This document shows positions 23,715-32,755 of a stretch of 64,000 nucleotides of DNA, in pieces; the stretch's first letter is position 1, and the number at the start of each line of letters is the position of its first letter. The stretch is from JAOZPE01 sp964601275 (GTDB lineage: Bacteria > Krumholzibacteriota > Krumholzibacteriia > JAJRXK01). The position numbers and the translations under genes are program-made. The stretch lies in contig CAZRMV010000003.1 of NCBI GenBank assembly GCA_964601275.1, positions 248,001 through 312,000 of the forward strand, in the 5' to 3' direction. A model generated the notes under the pieces. That model was not told where the DNA came from. It saw nothing but the letters and a program-made list of their open reading frames with translations, and made no database searches.

Positions 23715-26586
23715 CCGTTCCTTCATCCGCATCAAGGGGGCGCGGCAGCACAACCTGAAGAACCTCGAGTTGGAGTTGCCGCGCCGCCGCCTGGTGGTGA
23801 TCACCGGACCCAGCGGATCCGGCAAGAGCAGTCTCGCCTTCGACACCCTCTACGCGGAGGGTCAGCGTCGTTACCTGGAGAGTCTTTCCACCTACGCCCG
23901 CCATTTCCTCGAACAGGTTCCCAAGCCCGACGTGGACCGGGTCGAAGGTCTGAGCCCCGCCCTGGCCATCCAGCAGAAGGGTCTGGGGCACAATCCCCGA
24001 TCGACGGTGGGGACGATCACCGAGATCCTCCCCTTCCTGCGGCTGCTCTACGCTCGCCTGGGTGAGCCGCATTGCCCGCGCTGTCGCACGCGGGTCGCGG
24101 CGGGCCGCCCCGGGCGCATTCTCCAGGAACTGCAGGAGTTGCCGCCCTCCACGCGTTATCTCCTGCTGTCTCCGGTGGTGCGGGGTCGGCGGGGCGGACA
24201 GAAGAAGCGGCTCTCCACATTGCGGAAGAAGGGGTACACCCAGGTCCGCGTCGATGGAAGGCTGTTGCGCCTGGATGAGGTCGAGGAATTGTCCCGGGGA
24301 TCGGTGCACGACCTCGATGTGGTGATCGACCGCCTGGTGGCGGGAAAGAGCGGGAAGGCGCGGCTGCAGCGCAGTATCGAACGCGCCCTGGAGGAAGGGG
24401 AGGGAAGCCTGGTCGTCGCGGTGGTCGGGGCGGAAGAGAAACTCTACAGCGACCGGCTGATGTGCCCGAAGTGCGGCACCGGTTTCGCTCCGCTGGAGCC
24501 TCGACTCTTCTCCTTCAATTCCCCTGCCGGCGCCTGTCCCGATTGCCGCGGACTCGGAACGATCTCCCGGGCGAGTGAACGTCTCCTGATGCCCGACCCC
24601 TCCTTGAGCCTGAGCGAAGGAGGACTCACTCCCCTCAAGGGCCGCAGCCAGGGCTTCGTGTCCGAGCAGGTGGATTACCTCTGCCGGAAGATGGGGTTCG
24701 ATCCCGCGCGGCCGGTCGGGGAGATGCCCCCGCGCTTGAGGAAGGCCCTGCTGGAGGGAACCGCCGGAAGGGAGTTCGAGGAACTCCGGGAGAAGGCCCA
24801 CGGCCACGAACGGTTCCTCAGCGATTTCGAGGGCTTCATCCACCTGATCGAGCGGCGCTTCGCCCAGACGAAGAGCCTGCGGATCCGCCGCTGGTGCGAG
24901 GACTTCATGGAGGAGCAGGACTGTCCCCGGTGCGAGGGAACCCGTCTGCGGGAGGAGGCGCGCAGCATCTTCCTCTTCGGACACGAACTGGGTGAACTCA
25001 GCCGCTGGTCCCTGGCCGAACTGAAGGAGGAGATCGGCGGCTGGCGCTTCGAGGGGGCTCTAGCGGTCGTGGCCGAGCCGTTGGTGAAGGAGATCACCGC
25101 CCGCCTGGGCTTTCTGGTGGAGGCGGGGCTGGGCTATCTGAGCCTCGATCGTGGGGTCACGACCTTGAGCGGGGGTGAAGGACAGCGGGTTCGCCTGGCG
25201 ACCCAGGTGGGCAGCCGGCTCACCGGCGTCCTCTACGTGCTGGACGAGCCCAGCGTGGGACTGCACGCCCGCGACAATCTCCGGCTGATCCGATTGCTCC
25301 GACGCCTGGTCGACCGAGGCAACAGCGTGGTGGTCGTCGAGCACGACCGCGACATCATGGAAGCCGCGGACCACCTGATCGATCTGGGACCCGGCGCGGG
25401 CGACCACGGAGGAAGGATCGTGGGTGAAGGCACGCCCGAGGAGCTCCGGCACCAGGCGGACAGTCTCACCGGGAGATGGCTGCGGGAACGGCCGGGCTTG
25501 ATGCAGAGAAGCCCCCGTTCCTCCCCGCGGGGAGCGGTGGTGGTTCGGGGGGCGCGGGCGCGCAATCTCAAGGACATCGACGTGGAGTTCCCCCTGGGAA
25601 GGCTGATCGCGGTCACCGGCGTTTCCGGAAGCGGCAAGAGCACCCTGGTCCACGAGGTCCTCTACCGGGCCCTCGCCGCTTCCCTCCACCGGGCCCTCGT
25701 CCGGCCCGGCGAGCACGACCGGATCGAGGGAGCCGAAGGCCTGAAGAAGGTCATCCTCATCGGGCAGGAACCCATCGGCCGATCGCCGCGGAGCACGCCG
25801 GCCACCTTCACCGGATTGTTCACCCATCTACGGCGCCTGATGGCGATGACCCCGGCCGCCAAGGCGCGGGGCTTCGGCCCGGGCCGTTTCTCCTTCAACA
25901 CCAAGGGAGGCCGCTGCGAAGCCTGTGCCGGGGCCGGGGTGCGGACCCTGAGCATGGATTTCCTGCCCGAGGTGCAGGTTCTCTGCGATCTCTGCCGGGG
26001 CCGACGCTTCAACCGGCAGACCCTCGAGGTCACCTACAAGGGACGTTCGATCGCCGATTTCCTGGAGATGACCGTCGAGGACGCATTGTCGCTCCTGGAC
26101 TCCATTCCTCCCATCCGCCGCATCCTGAGCACCCTGGTCGACGTCGGCCTGTCCTACCTGCACCTGGGACAGGCGGCCAGCACCCTCAGCGGGGGTGAGG
26201 CGCAACGGCTCAAACTGGCGAAGGAACTGAGCCGGCCCACGTCGGGAGATACCATCTATCTCCTGGACGAGCCCACCACCGGCCTCCATTTCCAGGACGT
26301 GGAGATGCTCCTGGGCGTGCTGGACAAGCTCGTGGTCAAGGGCAACACGGTGGTGGTGATCGAACATCACCCCGACGTGATCGCAAGCGCCGACTGGATC
26401 ATCGATCTCGGCCCGGAGGGAGGGAAGAGGGGGGGTGGAATCGTGGTTGCCGGGCCCTTGCCTCAGGTCCTAGATTGTCCCGCGTCTCATACCGCGACCA
26501 TGCTTCGCCGCCATCTGGAAGCCTCTCGCCGTCGGTCCGAGACCCTTTTCCCCGATGGATCTGGCCGCAAGGAGGCCCGGAAGTGA
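23701..26586 (+). CDS. uvrA: UvrABC excinuclease subunit A
   Basis: UvrA is the dimeric ATPase that scans DNA for bulky lesions in nucleotide excision repair. The 961 residues are near the family norm. The first ABC module has Walker A GPSGSGKSS near residue 38, and a zinc module with CPKC and CPDC follows. The first signature is TLSGGEGQRVRLA, with the Walker B VLDEPSVGLHARD. The second ABC module has Walker A GVSGSGKST, the four-cysteine zinc finger beginning CEAC, TLSGGEAQRLKLA and LLDEPTTGLH. All key motifs are intact. It overlaps the TPR gene by 14 bp and gcvT by GTGA, so it is embedded in an operon with glycine cleavage genes. Confidence 0.97.
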   Translation: MPTLDRSFIRIKGARQHNLKNLELELPRRRLVVITGPSGSGKSSLAFDTLYAEGQRRYLESLSTYARHFLEQVPKPDVDRVEGLSPALAIQQKGLGHNPRSTVGTITEILPFLRLLYARLGEPHCPRCRTRVAAGRPGRILQELQELPPSTRYLLLSPVVRGRRGGQKKRLSTLRKKGYTQVRVDGRLLRLDEVEELSRGSVHDLDVVIDRLVAGKSGKARLQRSIERALEEGEGSLVVAVVGAEEKLYSDRLMCPKCGTGFAPLEPRLFSFNSPAGACPDCRGLGTISRASERLLMPDPSLSLSEGGLTPLKGRSQGFVSEQVDYLCRKMGFDPARPVGEMPPRLRKALLEGTAGREFEELREKAHGHERFLSDFEGFIHLIERRFAQTKSLRIRRWCEDFMEEQDCPRCEGTRLREEARSIFLFGHELGELSRWSLAELKEEIGGWRFEGALAVVAEPLVKEITARLGFLVEAGLGYLSLDRGVTTLSGGEGQRVRLATQVGSRLTGVLYVLDEPSVGLHARDNLRLIRLLRRLVDRGNSVVVVEHDRDIMEAADHLIDLGPGAGDHGGRIVGEGTPEELRHQADSLTGRWLRERPGLMQRSPRSSPRGAVVVRGARARNLKDIDVEFPLGRLIAVTGVSGSGKSTLVHEVLYRALAASLHRALVRPGEHDRIEGAEGLKKVILIGQEPIGRSPRSTPATFTGLFTHLRRLMAMTPAAKARGFGPGRFSFNTKGGRCEACAGAGVRTLSMDFLPEVQVLCDLCRGRRFNRQTLEVTYKGRSIADFLEMTVEDALSLLDSIPPIRRILSTLVDVGLSYLHLGQAASTLSGGEAQRLKLAKELSRPTSGDTIYLLDEPTTGLHFQDVEMLLGVLDKLVVKGNTVVVIEHHPDVIASADWIIDLGPEGGKRGGGIVVAGPLPQVLDCPASHTATMLRRHLEASRRRSETLFPDGSGRKEARK

Positions 26587-27695
26587 CCGAACCGCGCCGC
26601 ACTCCCCTGAGCGAGTGGCACGCGTCCCACGGGGCCCGCATGGTCGATTTCGCCGGATATCTCATGCCGGTCCAGTACGAGGGCGTGCTCGCCGAACATC
26701 GGCTCGTGCGCCGGGCGGTCGGACTCTTCGACATCAGCCACATGGCCGAGTTCCATCTTTCCGGCGTCGCGGCGCGGGCGTTCCTCGATCGCCTCGTCAC
26801 CAACAATGTCGGGCGGCTCGCGCCCGGCCGCGTCCTGTACACCGCTTTGTGCCGCGAGGATGGCGGGGTGCTCGACGATCTCCTCATCTACTGTCTCGGC
26901 GAGGACCGTTTCCTCGTGGTCGCCAACGCCGCCAACCGGGACAAGGTCGGTCGATGGTTGCAGGAGCACCTGCCCGAAGGCGTCTCCCTGCGGGATGCCA
27001 GTGACGAGACGGCACTCATCGCGATCCAGGGCCCCGACAGCCTGAAGCTGCTCCAGAGATGGCCGCGCGCCGATGGGGTCGGCGCCGAACTGGAACGGCT
27101 CGAGTACTACCACACCCTCGAGCCCTTGCTCGGTGGAATCGACTGCGTCCTGTCGCGCACCGGCTATACCGGCGAGCGCGGCTATGAACTCTATCTCCCC
27201 GCCGCTGAGGCGGTGGCGGTCTGGGAGGAATTGCTGGAAGCGGGCGCCTCCCTGGGCGCGGCGCCGGTGGGCCTGGGGGCGAGGGATACCCTGCGGTTGG
27301 AGGTCTGCTACAGTCTCTACGGTCACGAGCTGGACGAGGAGCACACTCCCCTCGAATCGAACATCGCCTGGGTGGTTCGCTGGAAGAAGGCCGTCGATTT
27401 CATTGGCAAGGAAGCTCTCCTGAGGCAGAAGCAGGAGGGTGTGAAGCGGGGAATCCACGGCTTCCAGCTGGAGGGCCGGGCCATCGCCCGGGCCGGGGCC
27501 ACGATCCACGCCGACGGCAAGGAGGTCGGACGGGTCACCAGCGGAACCTTTTCACCCACCCTGGAGAGAGCGGTGGCTTTGGCCCGGGTGGAGAACGAGG
27601 CGATCGGGAGCGATCTCGAGGTCGAGATCCGGGGCAGACGTCACCGGTTGCGGCCGGTGGAGATTCCGTTCGTCAAGCCCCGGGTGAAGGATTGA
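26583..27695 (+). CDS. gcvT: Glycine cleavage system aminomethyltransferase (T protein)
   Basis: GcvT transfers the methylene group from aminomethyl-lipoyl GcvH to tetrahydrofolate, releasing ammonia. The 370 residues show the family start LSEWHASHGARMVDFAGYLMPVQY, the GLFDISHMAEF segment, YTGERGYELY, the LGARDTLRLE motif and the C-terminal barrel with VTSGTFSPTLE. The start is GTG 26583, overlapping the uvrA stop as GTGA, with AAGGAGG (26568-26574) well placed; the frame is open further upstream inside uvrA but without family similarity. gcvH, gcvPA and gcvPB follow directly, giving a complete cleavage system apart from the shared L protein. Confidence 0.96.
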   Translation: MTEPRRTPLSEWHASHGARMVDFAGYLMPVQYEGVLAEHRLVRRAVGLFDISHMAEFHLSGVAARAFLDRLVTNNVGRLAPGRVLYTALCREDGGVLDDLLIYCLGEDRFLVVANAANRDKVGRWLQEHLPEGVSLRDASDETALIAIQGPDSLKLLQRWPRADGVGAELERLEYYHTLEPLLGGIDCVLSRTGYTGERGYELYLPAAEAVAVWEELLEAGASLGAAPVGLGARDTLRLEVCYSLYGHELDEEHTPLESNIAWVVRWKKAVDFIGKEALLRQKQEGVKRGIHGFQLEGRAIARAGATIHADGKEVGRVTSGTFSPTLERAVALARVENEAIGSDLEVEIRGRRHRLRPVEIPFVKPRVKD

Positions 27696-27739
27696 ACGAG
27701 ACGGGAAGGAACGCGCGTTCACGCAAGCAAGGAGAAGAC

Positions 27740-28117
27740 ATGAGGCCCACCGACATCCAGTACACCAAGGAACACGAGTGGATCCGGATGGAAGGCGACG
27801 AGGCGGTGGTCGGGATCACCGACTATGCCGCCAACGAACTCGGGGACATCGTGTTCATCGAACTTCCCGAGCCGGGAACGAAGATCCATGCGGGGCAATC
27901 CTTCGGGAGCATCGAGACGGTGAAAGCGGTGGAGGACCTCTACGCTCCGGTCGATGGCGTCGTGCTCGAAGTGAACTCCACCCTGGAAGAATCTCCCGAA
28001 CGGACCAACGAGGACCCCTTCGGAGAGGGGTGGCTGATCCGCGTCCAGGTCACCGACACCACGGGCGCCGAACTGCTCAGCGAAGAGGAATACTCGGCCG
28101 AGATCGGCGAGGGTTGA
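27740..28117 (+). CDS. gcvH: Glycine cleavage system H protein
   Basis: GcvH is the small lipoyl carrier that shuttles the aminomethyl intermediate between P, T and L proteins. The 125 residues match the family. The lipoylated lysine is Lys62 in IETVKAVEDLYAP, preceded by GDIVFIELPEPG and followed by EVNSTLEESPERTNEDPFGEGWL. The start ATG 27740 has GGAGAAG (27731-27737) upstream; an in-frame upstream frame would add 16 basic residues. Its modifying enzyme is probably the lipoate/octanoate transferase encoded at 30961, in the same gene run. Confidence 0.97.
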   Translation: MRPTDIQYTKEHEWIRMEGDEAVVGITDYAANELGDIVFIELPEPGTKIHAGQSFGSIETVKAVEDLYAPVDGVVLEVNSTLEESPERTNEDPFGEGWLIRVQVTDTTGAELLSEEEYSAEIGEG

Positions 28118-28121
28118 AATC

Positions 28122-29501
28122 ATGGCCTATGCCCCGCACACCGATCACGATGTCGCCGCCATGCTCGAGGCGCTGGGGCTGTCCTCGATCGAGGAATTGT
28201 TCGCGACCATCCCCGAGCAGTTGCGCCTGAAGGACGGTCTACCCCTGCCGGAGGGTCTCAGCGAGGCCGCCTTGCGGCGCCGCTTCCGGGCGATGGCGCG
28301 CCGCAACCGGACCACCCTGGATCTGACCTGCTTCGCCGGCGCCGGCAGCTACGAACACGATCGACCCGCCGCGATCGATCATCTGGCCTCCCGCAGCGAA
28401 TACGCCACCGCCTACACCCCCTACCAGGCCGAGGTCTCCCAGGGGACCTTGCAGGTGATCTTCGAATACCAGAGCTACATCTGCCGCCTCACCGGACTTC
28501 CGGTCAGCAACGCCAGCCTGTACGACGGGGCGACCGCGCTGGTGGAGGCGGTCCTGATGGCGGCGGCCCAGACCCGCGGCCGGAAGATCCTGATTCCCCA
28601 GGCGCTTCTCTCTTCCTGGCGGAAGGTCCTGGAGACCTACCTGCAGGCGCGGGAGCTGGAACTGGTCGACCTTCCCGCCGGCTGTGACGGAAGGTTGGAT
28701 CCGGTCGCGGTGGAGAACAGCCTCGACGACGAGACCGCGTGCCTGGTCCTCGTCCAGCCCAACGCCTTCGGCATCCTGGAGGATGCGTCCGCGATCGGAC
28801 AGGTGGTCGGCCGATCGAAGGCTTTGCTCGTCGCCGTGGTGAATCCCATCACCCTTCCCCTGGTCCTGGAGCCGGGCGCCTACGGGGCATCCATCGCGGT
28901 GGGCGAGGGGCAACCCCTGGGCCTTCCGCTCAGCTTCGGCGGTCCGCGGCTCGGGTTCATGGCGGTCCAGGATGGACTCAAGCGCAGGATGCCGGGCCGG
29001 CTGGTGGGGGAGACTGTCGATCGCGACGGTCGCCGGGGCTTCGTGCTCACCCTGCAGACCCGTGAGCAACACATCCGCCGGGAGAGGGCCACCTCGAACA
29101 TCTGCAGCAACCAAGGCCTGGCCGCCACCATGGCCACCATCCATCTGTCGCTGCTGGGGGAGAAGGGCCTCCTCGAGGTGTCGCGGGCCTGTCTGGCGAA
29201 GGCCCACTACCTGGCGGACGGACTGCGGGAGATCGAGGGATTGGAGTTGCCCATGACCGCCCCCTTCTTCCACGAATTCGTCCTGCGATCGCCTTTGCCC
29301 GCGAGGGAATTCCTGCGGCGATTCGCCGACGAGGGCATCCTGGCCGGGGTCGCCCTGGAGGACGCGGTCGCCGGTGCCGACCGCCGGGACCTCCTGGTGG
29401 CGGTCACCGAGCTGCGGACGAAGGAGGAAATGGACCACTACCTGCAAGTCGCTCGCCGGGTCGTGGAGGATCGCGGCGCTCGAGTCGGAGGAGGACGATG
29501 A
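28122..29501 (+). CDS. gcvPA: Glycine dehydrogenase (decarboxylating) subunit 1
   Basis: The N-terminal half of the split P protein. With GcvPB it forms the PLP enzyme that decarboxylates glycine. The 459 residues begin with MAYAPHTDHDVAAMLEALG and contain CFAGAGSYEHDRPAAIDHL, YTPYQAEVSQGTLQ, LTGLPVSNASLYDGATA and SNICSNQGL, all typical of subunit 1. This half does not carry the PLP lysine, as expected. ATG 28122 is 4 bp after gcvH, with only a weak GAGGG site, so translation may be coupled. It overlaps gcvPB by ATGA. Split P protein occurs in many non-proteobacterial lineages. Confidence 0.96.
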   Translation: MAYAPHTDHDVAAMLEALGLSSIEELFATIPEQLRLKDGLPLPEGLSEAALRRRFRAMARRNRTTLDLTCFAGAGSYEHDRPAAIDHLASRSEYATAYTPYQAEVSQGTLQVIFEYQSYICRLTGLPVSNASLYDGATALVEAVLMAAAQTRGRKILIPQALLSSWRKVLETYLQARELELVDLPAGCDGRLDPVAVENSLDDETACLVLVQPNAFGILEDASAIGQVVGRSKALLVAVVNPITLPLVLEPGAYGASIAVGEGQPLGLPLSFGGPRLGFMAVQDGLKRRMPGRLVGETVDRDGRRGFVLTLQTREQHIRRERATSNICSNQGLAATMATIHLSLLGEKGLLEVSRACLAKAHYLADGLREIEGLELPMTAPFFHEFVLRSPLPAREFLRRFADEGILAGVALEDAVAGADRRDLLVAVTELRTKEEMDHYLQVARRVVEDRGARVGGGR

Positions 29502-30964
29502 ACGAGCGGGAGGTTCTCACCATCTTCGAGCGCAGCCGGCCCGGGCGACCCGGATACCGGCCCCCCGAACTCGACGTTCCCGAGGTCTCGCTGCCCGAGG
29601 AGCTGCTTCGACGCACGGCCCCGGATCTTCCGGAGGTCTCCGAGAGCGAGGTGGTACGGCACTACACCAACCTGTCGGTCAAGAACCACCACCTCGACCG
29701 GGACTTCTACCCCCTGGGCTCGTGCACCATGAAGCACAATCCCAAGGTGAACGAACAGCTCGCGCAGCTGGAAGGATTCACCGCGCTGCATCCACTCCAG
29801 GAATGCGAACAGGTCCAGGGCGCGCTCGAGGTGATGGTGGAACTGCAGGAGCTCCTGGGGGCGATCACCGGGATGGACGCGGTGAGCCTTCAGCCGGCCG
29901 CCGGCGCCCATGGGGAACTGCTGGGAATGATGGTGACGCGTCAATACCATCTCGACCGGGGCGAGACACAGCGCCGCCGGGTGTTGATTCCCGATTCGGC
30001 CCATGGCACCAATCCCGCCAGCGCGACCCTCGTCGGTTTCACCACCCAGTCGGTGCCCACGGCCAAGGACGGGCGGCTCGATGTGGAGGCGCTCAAGGAG
30101 GTCCTGTCCGACGACGTCGCGGCCCTCATGATCACCAACCCCAACACCCTGGGCATCTTCGAGTCGCGGATCGCCGAGATCGCCGATGCGGTGCACGCGG
30201 CGGGGGGTCTGCTGTACATGGATGGCGCCAACATGAACGCCATCCTCGGACGCGTTCGTCCCGGCGACATGGGCTTCGACCTGGTGCACCTGAATCTGCA
30301 CAAGACCTTCAGCACTCCCCATGGCGGCGGCGGCCCCGGCAGCGGTCCGCTCTGCGTGGTGGAGAAGCTCGAGCCCTACCTGCCGTATCCGCGGCCGGTG
30401 AGGGAGGGCGGCTCCTTCGGGTGGAAGCGGCACCCATCCGAGGGCGGGGTCGAACAGCGGATCCACGGGACCTACGGCAACTTCGGCATCCTGGTGCGGG
30501 CTCTGGTCTATATCCTCCGCAACGGGGCCGAGGGGCTGCGGCGGATCAGCGACATGGCGGTCCTCAACGCGAACTATCTCAAGTGGCGCCTGAAGGACGT
30601 CTACCCGGTGGACTATCCCGACGGCACCCTGCACGAGTTCGTGGCCAGCGGACGTGAGCTGAAGGAGAAGGGCCTGCACACCCTCGACGTGGCGAAACGT
30701 CTTCTCGACCTGGGCTATCACGCCCCGACGATCTACTTCCCCCTGGTGGTGGACGAGGCCCTGATGATCGAACCCACCGAGACCGAGACGCTGGAGACCC
30801 TCGACGCCTTCGCCGACGCGATGATCCAGATCCGCCGGGAGGCCGACGAGCAGCCGGAGCTGCTGCACGAAGCGCCGGTGAACACCCCGGTGCGTCGCCT
30901 GGACGAGACCCGGGCCAACCGCTCGCCGGTGGTCTGCTGGGGCGGGCACTGCGGCGGCACATGA
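29498..30964 (+). CDS. gcvPB: Glycine dehydrogenase (decarboxylating) subunit 2
   Basis: The catalytic C-terminal half of the split P protein. The PLP-binding lysine is Lys269, in LNLHKTFSTPHGGGGPGSG. Upstream are HYTNLSVKNHHLDRDFYPLGS, SLQPAAGAHGELLG and the PDSAHGTNPASA loop; downstream is the HEFVASGREL segment. The 488 residues match the family norm. It overlaps gcvPA and the next gene by 4 bp each (ATGA), so gcvPA, gcvPB and the lipoate-transferase gene are translationally coupled. Confidence 0.97.
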   Translation: MNEREVLTIFERSRPGRPGYRPPELDVPEVSLPEELLRRTAPDLPEVSESEVVRHYTNLSVKNHHLDRDFYPLGSCTMKHNPKVNEQLAQLEGFTALHPLQECEQVQGALEVMVELQELLGAITGMDAVSLQPAAGAHGELLGMMVTRQYHLDRGETQRRRVLIPDSAHGTNPASATLVGFTTQSVPTAKDGRLDVEALKEVLSDDVAALMITNPNTLGIFESRIAEIADAVHAAGGLLYMDGANMNAILGRVRPGDMGFDLVHLNLHKTFSTPHGGGGPGSGPLCVVEKLEPYLPYPRPVREGGSFGWKRHPSEGGVEQRIHGTYGNFGILVRALVYILRNGAEGLRRISDMAVLNANYLKWRLKDVYPVDYPDGTLHEFVASGRELKEKGLHTLDVAKRLLDLGYHAPTIYFPLVVDEALMIEPTETETLETLDAFADAMIQIRREADEQPELLHEAPVNTPVRRLDETRANRSPVVCWGGHCGGT

Positions 30965-31734
30965 GAGGTGACCGCGGTTCCGTGCGTCTGCTGGTCCTGT
31001 GCGACGAGGCTAGAAGCGGCGAGCAGAACATGGCGATCGACCGCGCCATGCTGAGGGCCAGTGAGCAGGGCGCGATCGACGCGGTCCTGCTGCGGATCTA
31101 TTCCTGGGACCCACCGGCGGTGTCCCTGGGCTATCACCAATCCTCCGATGCGATCGACACCGAAGCCTTGCGCCGGCGGGGGATCGGACTGGTCCGCCGG
31201 CCGACCGGCGGGGCGGCGGTGCTGCACGCGGAGGAATGGACCTATTCGATCGCGGGCCCGCGCAAGCTCGAGGGCTTGGGCGATGGGTTTGCCGAGATCT
31301 ACCCATCGATCGCCAAGGCCCTGGTGGCCGCATTGCGGTCCCTGGACGTTCCGGCGGAGAGCGGGGGCCAAGGAGGGCCCGACAGTTTCGCCTGCTTCGC
31401 CGCTCTTGAAGGGCACGAGATCTCCGTCGCCGGACGCAAACTGGTGGGGAGCGCGTTCCGGCAGGGCCGCCGCGCCTTCCTGCAACACGGAAGCCTGCTG
31501 CGGGGAGAGGCCCACCTGGACCTGGTGGAATACCTGGCCGGGGCCGACCCGAAGACGAAGGAGCTCCAGCGGGAACTCCTGCGGCGGCGGACCACCCACC
31601 TCACTGAGCTGGGTCGCGGCGATCTCGGAGCGAGGGAGTTCGCCTCCGCTCTTGCCACCGCGCTCGCGCATCGACTGCGGGCGAGGCCCGAATGGTTGTC
31701 CGCGCTCCCGGAGGAACTGGGGATTCCCTCTTGA
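30961..31734 (+). CDS. Lipoate-protein ligase/octanoyltransferase family protein (LipM-like)
   Basis: A biotin/lipoate A/B protein ligase-fold enzyme of 257 residues. The substrate loop RRPTGGAAVLH is at 79-89. The GHEISVAGRKLVGSA segment carries the conserved Lys160. Cys145 in the SFACFA stretch lies where LipM-type octanoyltransferases have their catalytic cysteine, which favours octanoyl transfer from acyl carrier protein over ATP-dependent lipoate ligation; the C-terminal accessory domain of long LplA proteins is absent. The start overlaps gcvPB by ATGA. Co-location with gcvTHPAPB makes GcvH the probable substrate. I leave the symbol empty because LipM and LplA cannot be separated with certainty. 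Confidence 0.82.
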   Translation: MRGDRGSVRLLVLCDEARSGEQNMAIDRAMLRASEQGAIDAVLLRIYSWDPPAVSLGYHQSSDAIDTEALRRRGIGLVRRPTGGAAVLHAEEWTYSIAGPRKLEGLGDGFAEIYPSIAKALVAALRSLDVPAESGGQGGPDSFACFAALEGHEISVAGRKLVGSAFRQGRRAFLQHGSLLRGEAHLDLVEYLAGADPKTKELQRELLRRRTTHLTELGRGDLGAREFASALATALAHRLRARPEWLSALPEELGIPS

Positions 31735-31788
31735 CCCGTCCCGCATCGTCCGGGCACCTTGGATCCGAACCCCAACTCTGGCGCGGCC

Positions 31789-32754
31789 ATGCTTCGATAC
31801 CTTCTCCGGCGCATCCTGGGCTCGATTCTCCTGCTCTGGGGCGTGGTCACCCTGACCTTCGTTCTTCTGCAGCTGGCCCCCGGCGATCCGCTCGATCGCC
31901 TGGTCGATCCCTCGTTTCCACCGGAGGACATCCAGGCGGTGCGCGATCACTTCGGGTTGGACCGTCCCCTCCACCAGCAGTATCTCTCGTGGCTGCAGGA
32001 CGCGCTCCATGGCGACCTGGGCATCAGCCTGCGCCACAAGCGCCCGGTGCGCGACATCCTCGCCGAGGCGGTTCCGAACACCCTCCGGCTGAGCGTGGTT
32101 TCCCTGGGCGTGTGGCTCGTGGTGGGGGTGATCCTGGGGGTCTGGTCGGCGGCGCACCGGGGGAGTCGCAGAGACCGGGTGGTCACCGTCAGCACCCTCG
32201 TGCTGTACAGCCTGCCGTCATTCTGGCTGGGCCTGATGCTGCTCCTTGTGTTCGTGTGGAGACTCCACTGGCTGCCGTCGGGCGGCATGTCCGATGGAAC
32301 CCTCGCCGAACTGGGCCTGGGTCCCTGGCTGGTTTCCAACGCCCGGCACCTGGTGTTGCCGGTGGTGGTGCTGGGGCTGTCGGGGGCGGCGGGCCTCGCG
32401 CGGTACATGCGCTCGTCGATGCTGGAGATCCTTTCCCAGGATTTCATCCGGACCGCGCGGGCCAAGGGCCTGAGCGAGCGTTCCATCCTGTTCAAGCACG
32501 CCCTGCGCAACGCGGCCATTCCGCTGGTCACCCTCCTCGGCCTGAGCCTTCCCTTCCTCCTGAGCGGGGCGGTGGTCACCGAGGTGATCTTCTCCTGGCC
32601 CGGGATGGGGCAGGTGGCGGTCCAGGGGCTGTTGAGTCGCGACTACCCGGTGATCCTGGCCACCACCCTCTTGTCGGGAAGCATGGTCATCCTCGGCAAC
32701 CTCCTGGCGGATCTGGCCTACGGTGTGGTCGATCCGCGGATCCGGGTGGGTTGA
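31789..32754 (+). CDS. dppB: Peptide-type ABC transporter permease (DppB/OppB family)
   Basis: Inner-membrane permease of a dipeptide/oligopeptide/nickel-class importer. The 321 residues begin MLRYLLRRILGSILLLWGV, the classic DppB opening, and contain six predicted helices. The EAA loop includes FIRTARAKGLSERSILFKHALRNA, and the C-terminus ends DPRIRVG. The start ATG 31789 is preferred to an in-frame TTG at 31759. It follows the lipoyl-transferase gene by 54 bp without an obvious terminator and is followed by dppC, dppD and dppF. No solute-binding protein gene occurs in this cluster, so the substrate is not set. Confidence 0.92.
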   Translation: MLRYLLRRILGSILLLWGVVTLTFVLLQLAPGDPLDRLVDPSFPPEDIQAVRDHFGLDRPLHQQYLSWLQDALHGDLGISLRHKRPVRDILAEAVPNTLRLSVVSLGVWLVVGVILGVWSAAHRGSRRDRVVTVSTLVLYSLPSFWLGLMLLLVFVWRLHWLPSGGMSDGTLAELGLGPWLVSNARHLVLPVVVLGLSGAAGLARYMRSSMLEILSQDFIRTARAKGLSERSILFKHALRNAAIPLVTLLGLSLPFLLSGAVVTEVIFSWPGMGQVAVQGLLSRDYPVILATTLLSGSMVILGNLLADLAYGVVDPRIRVG

Positions 32755-32755
32755 A

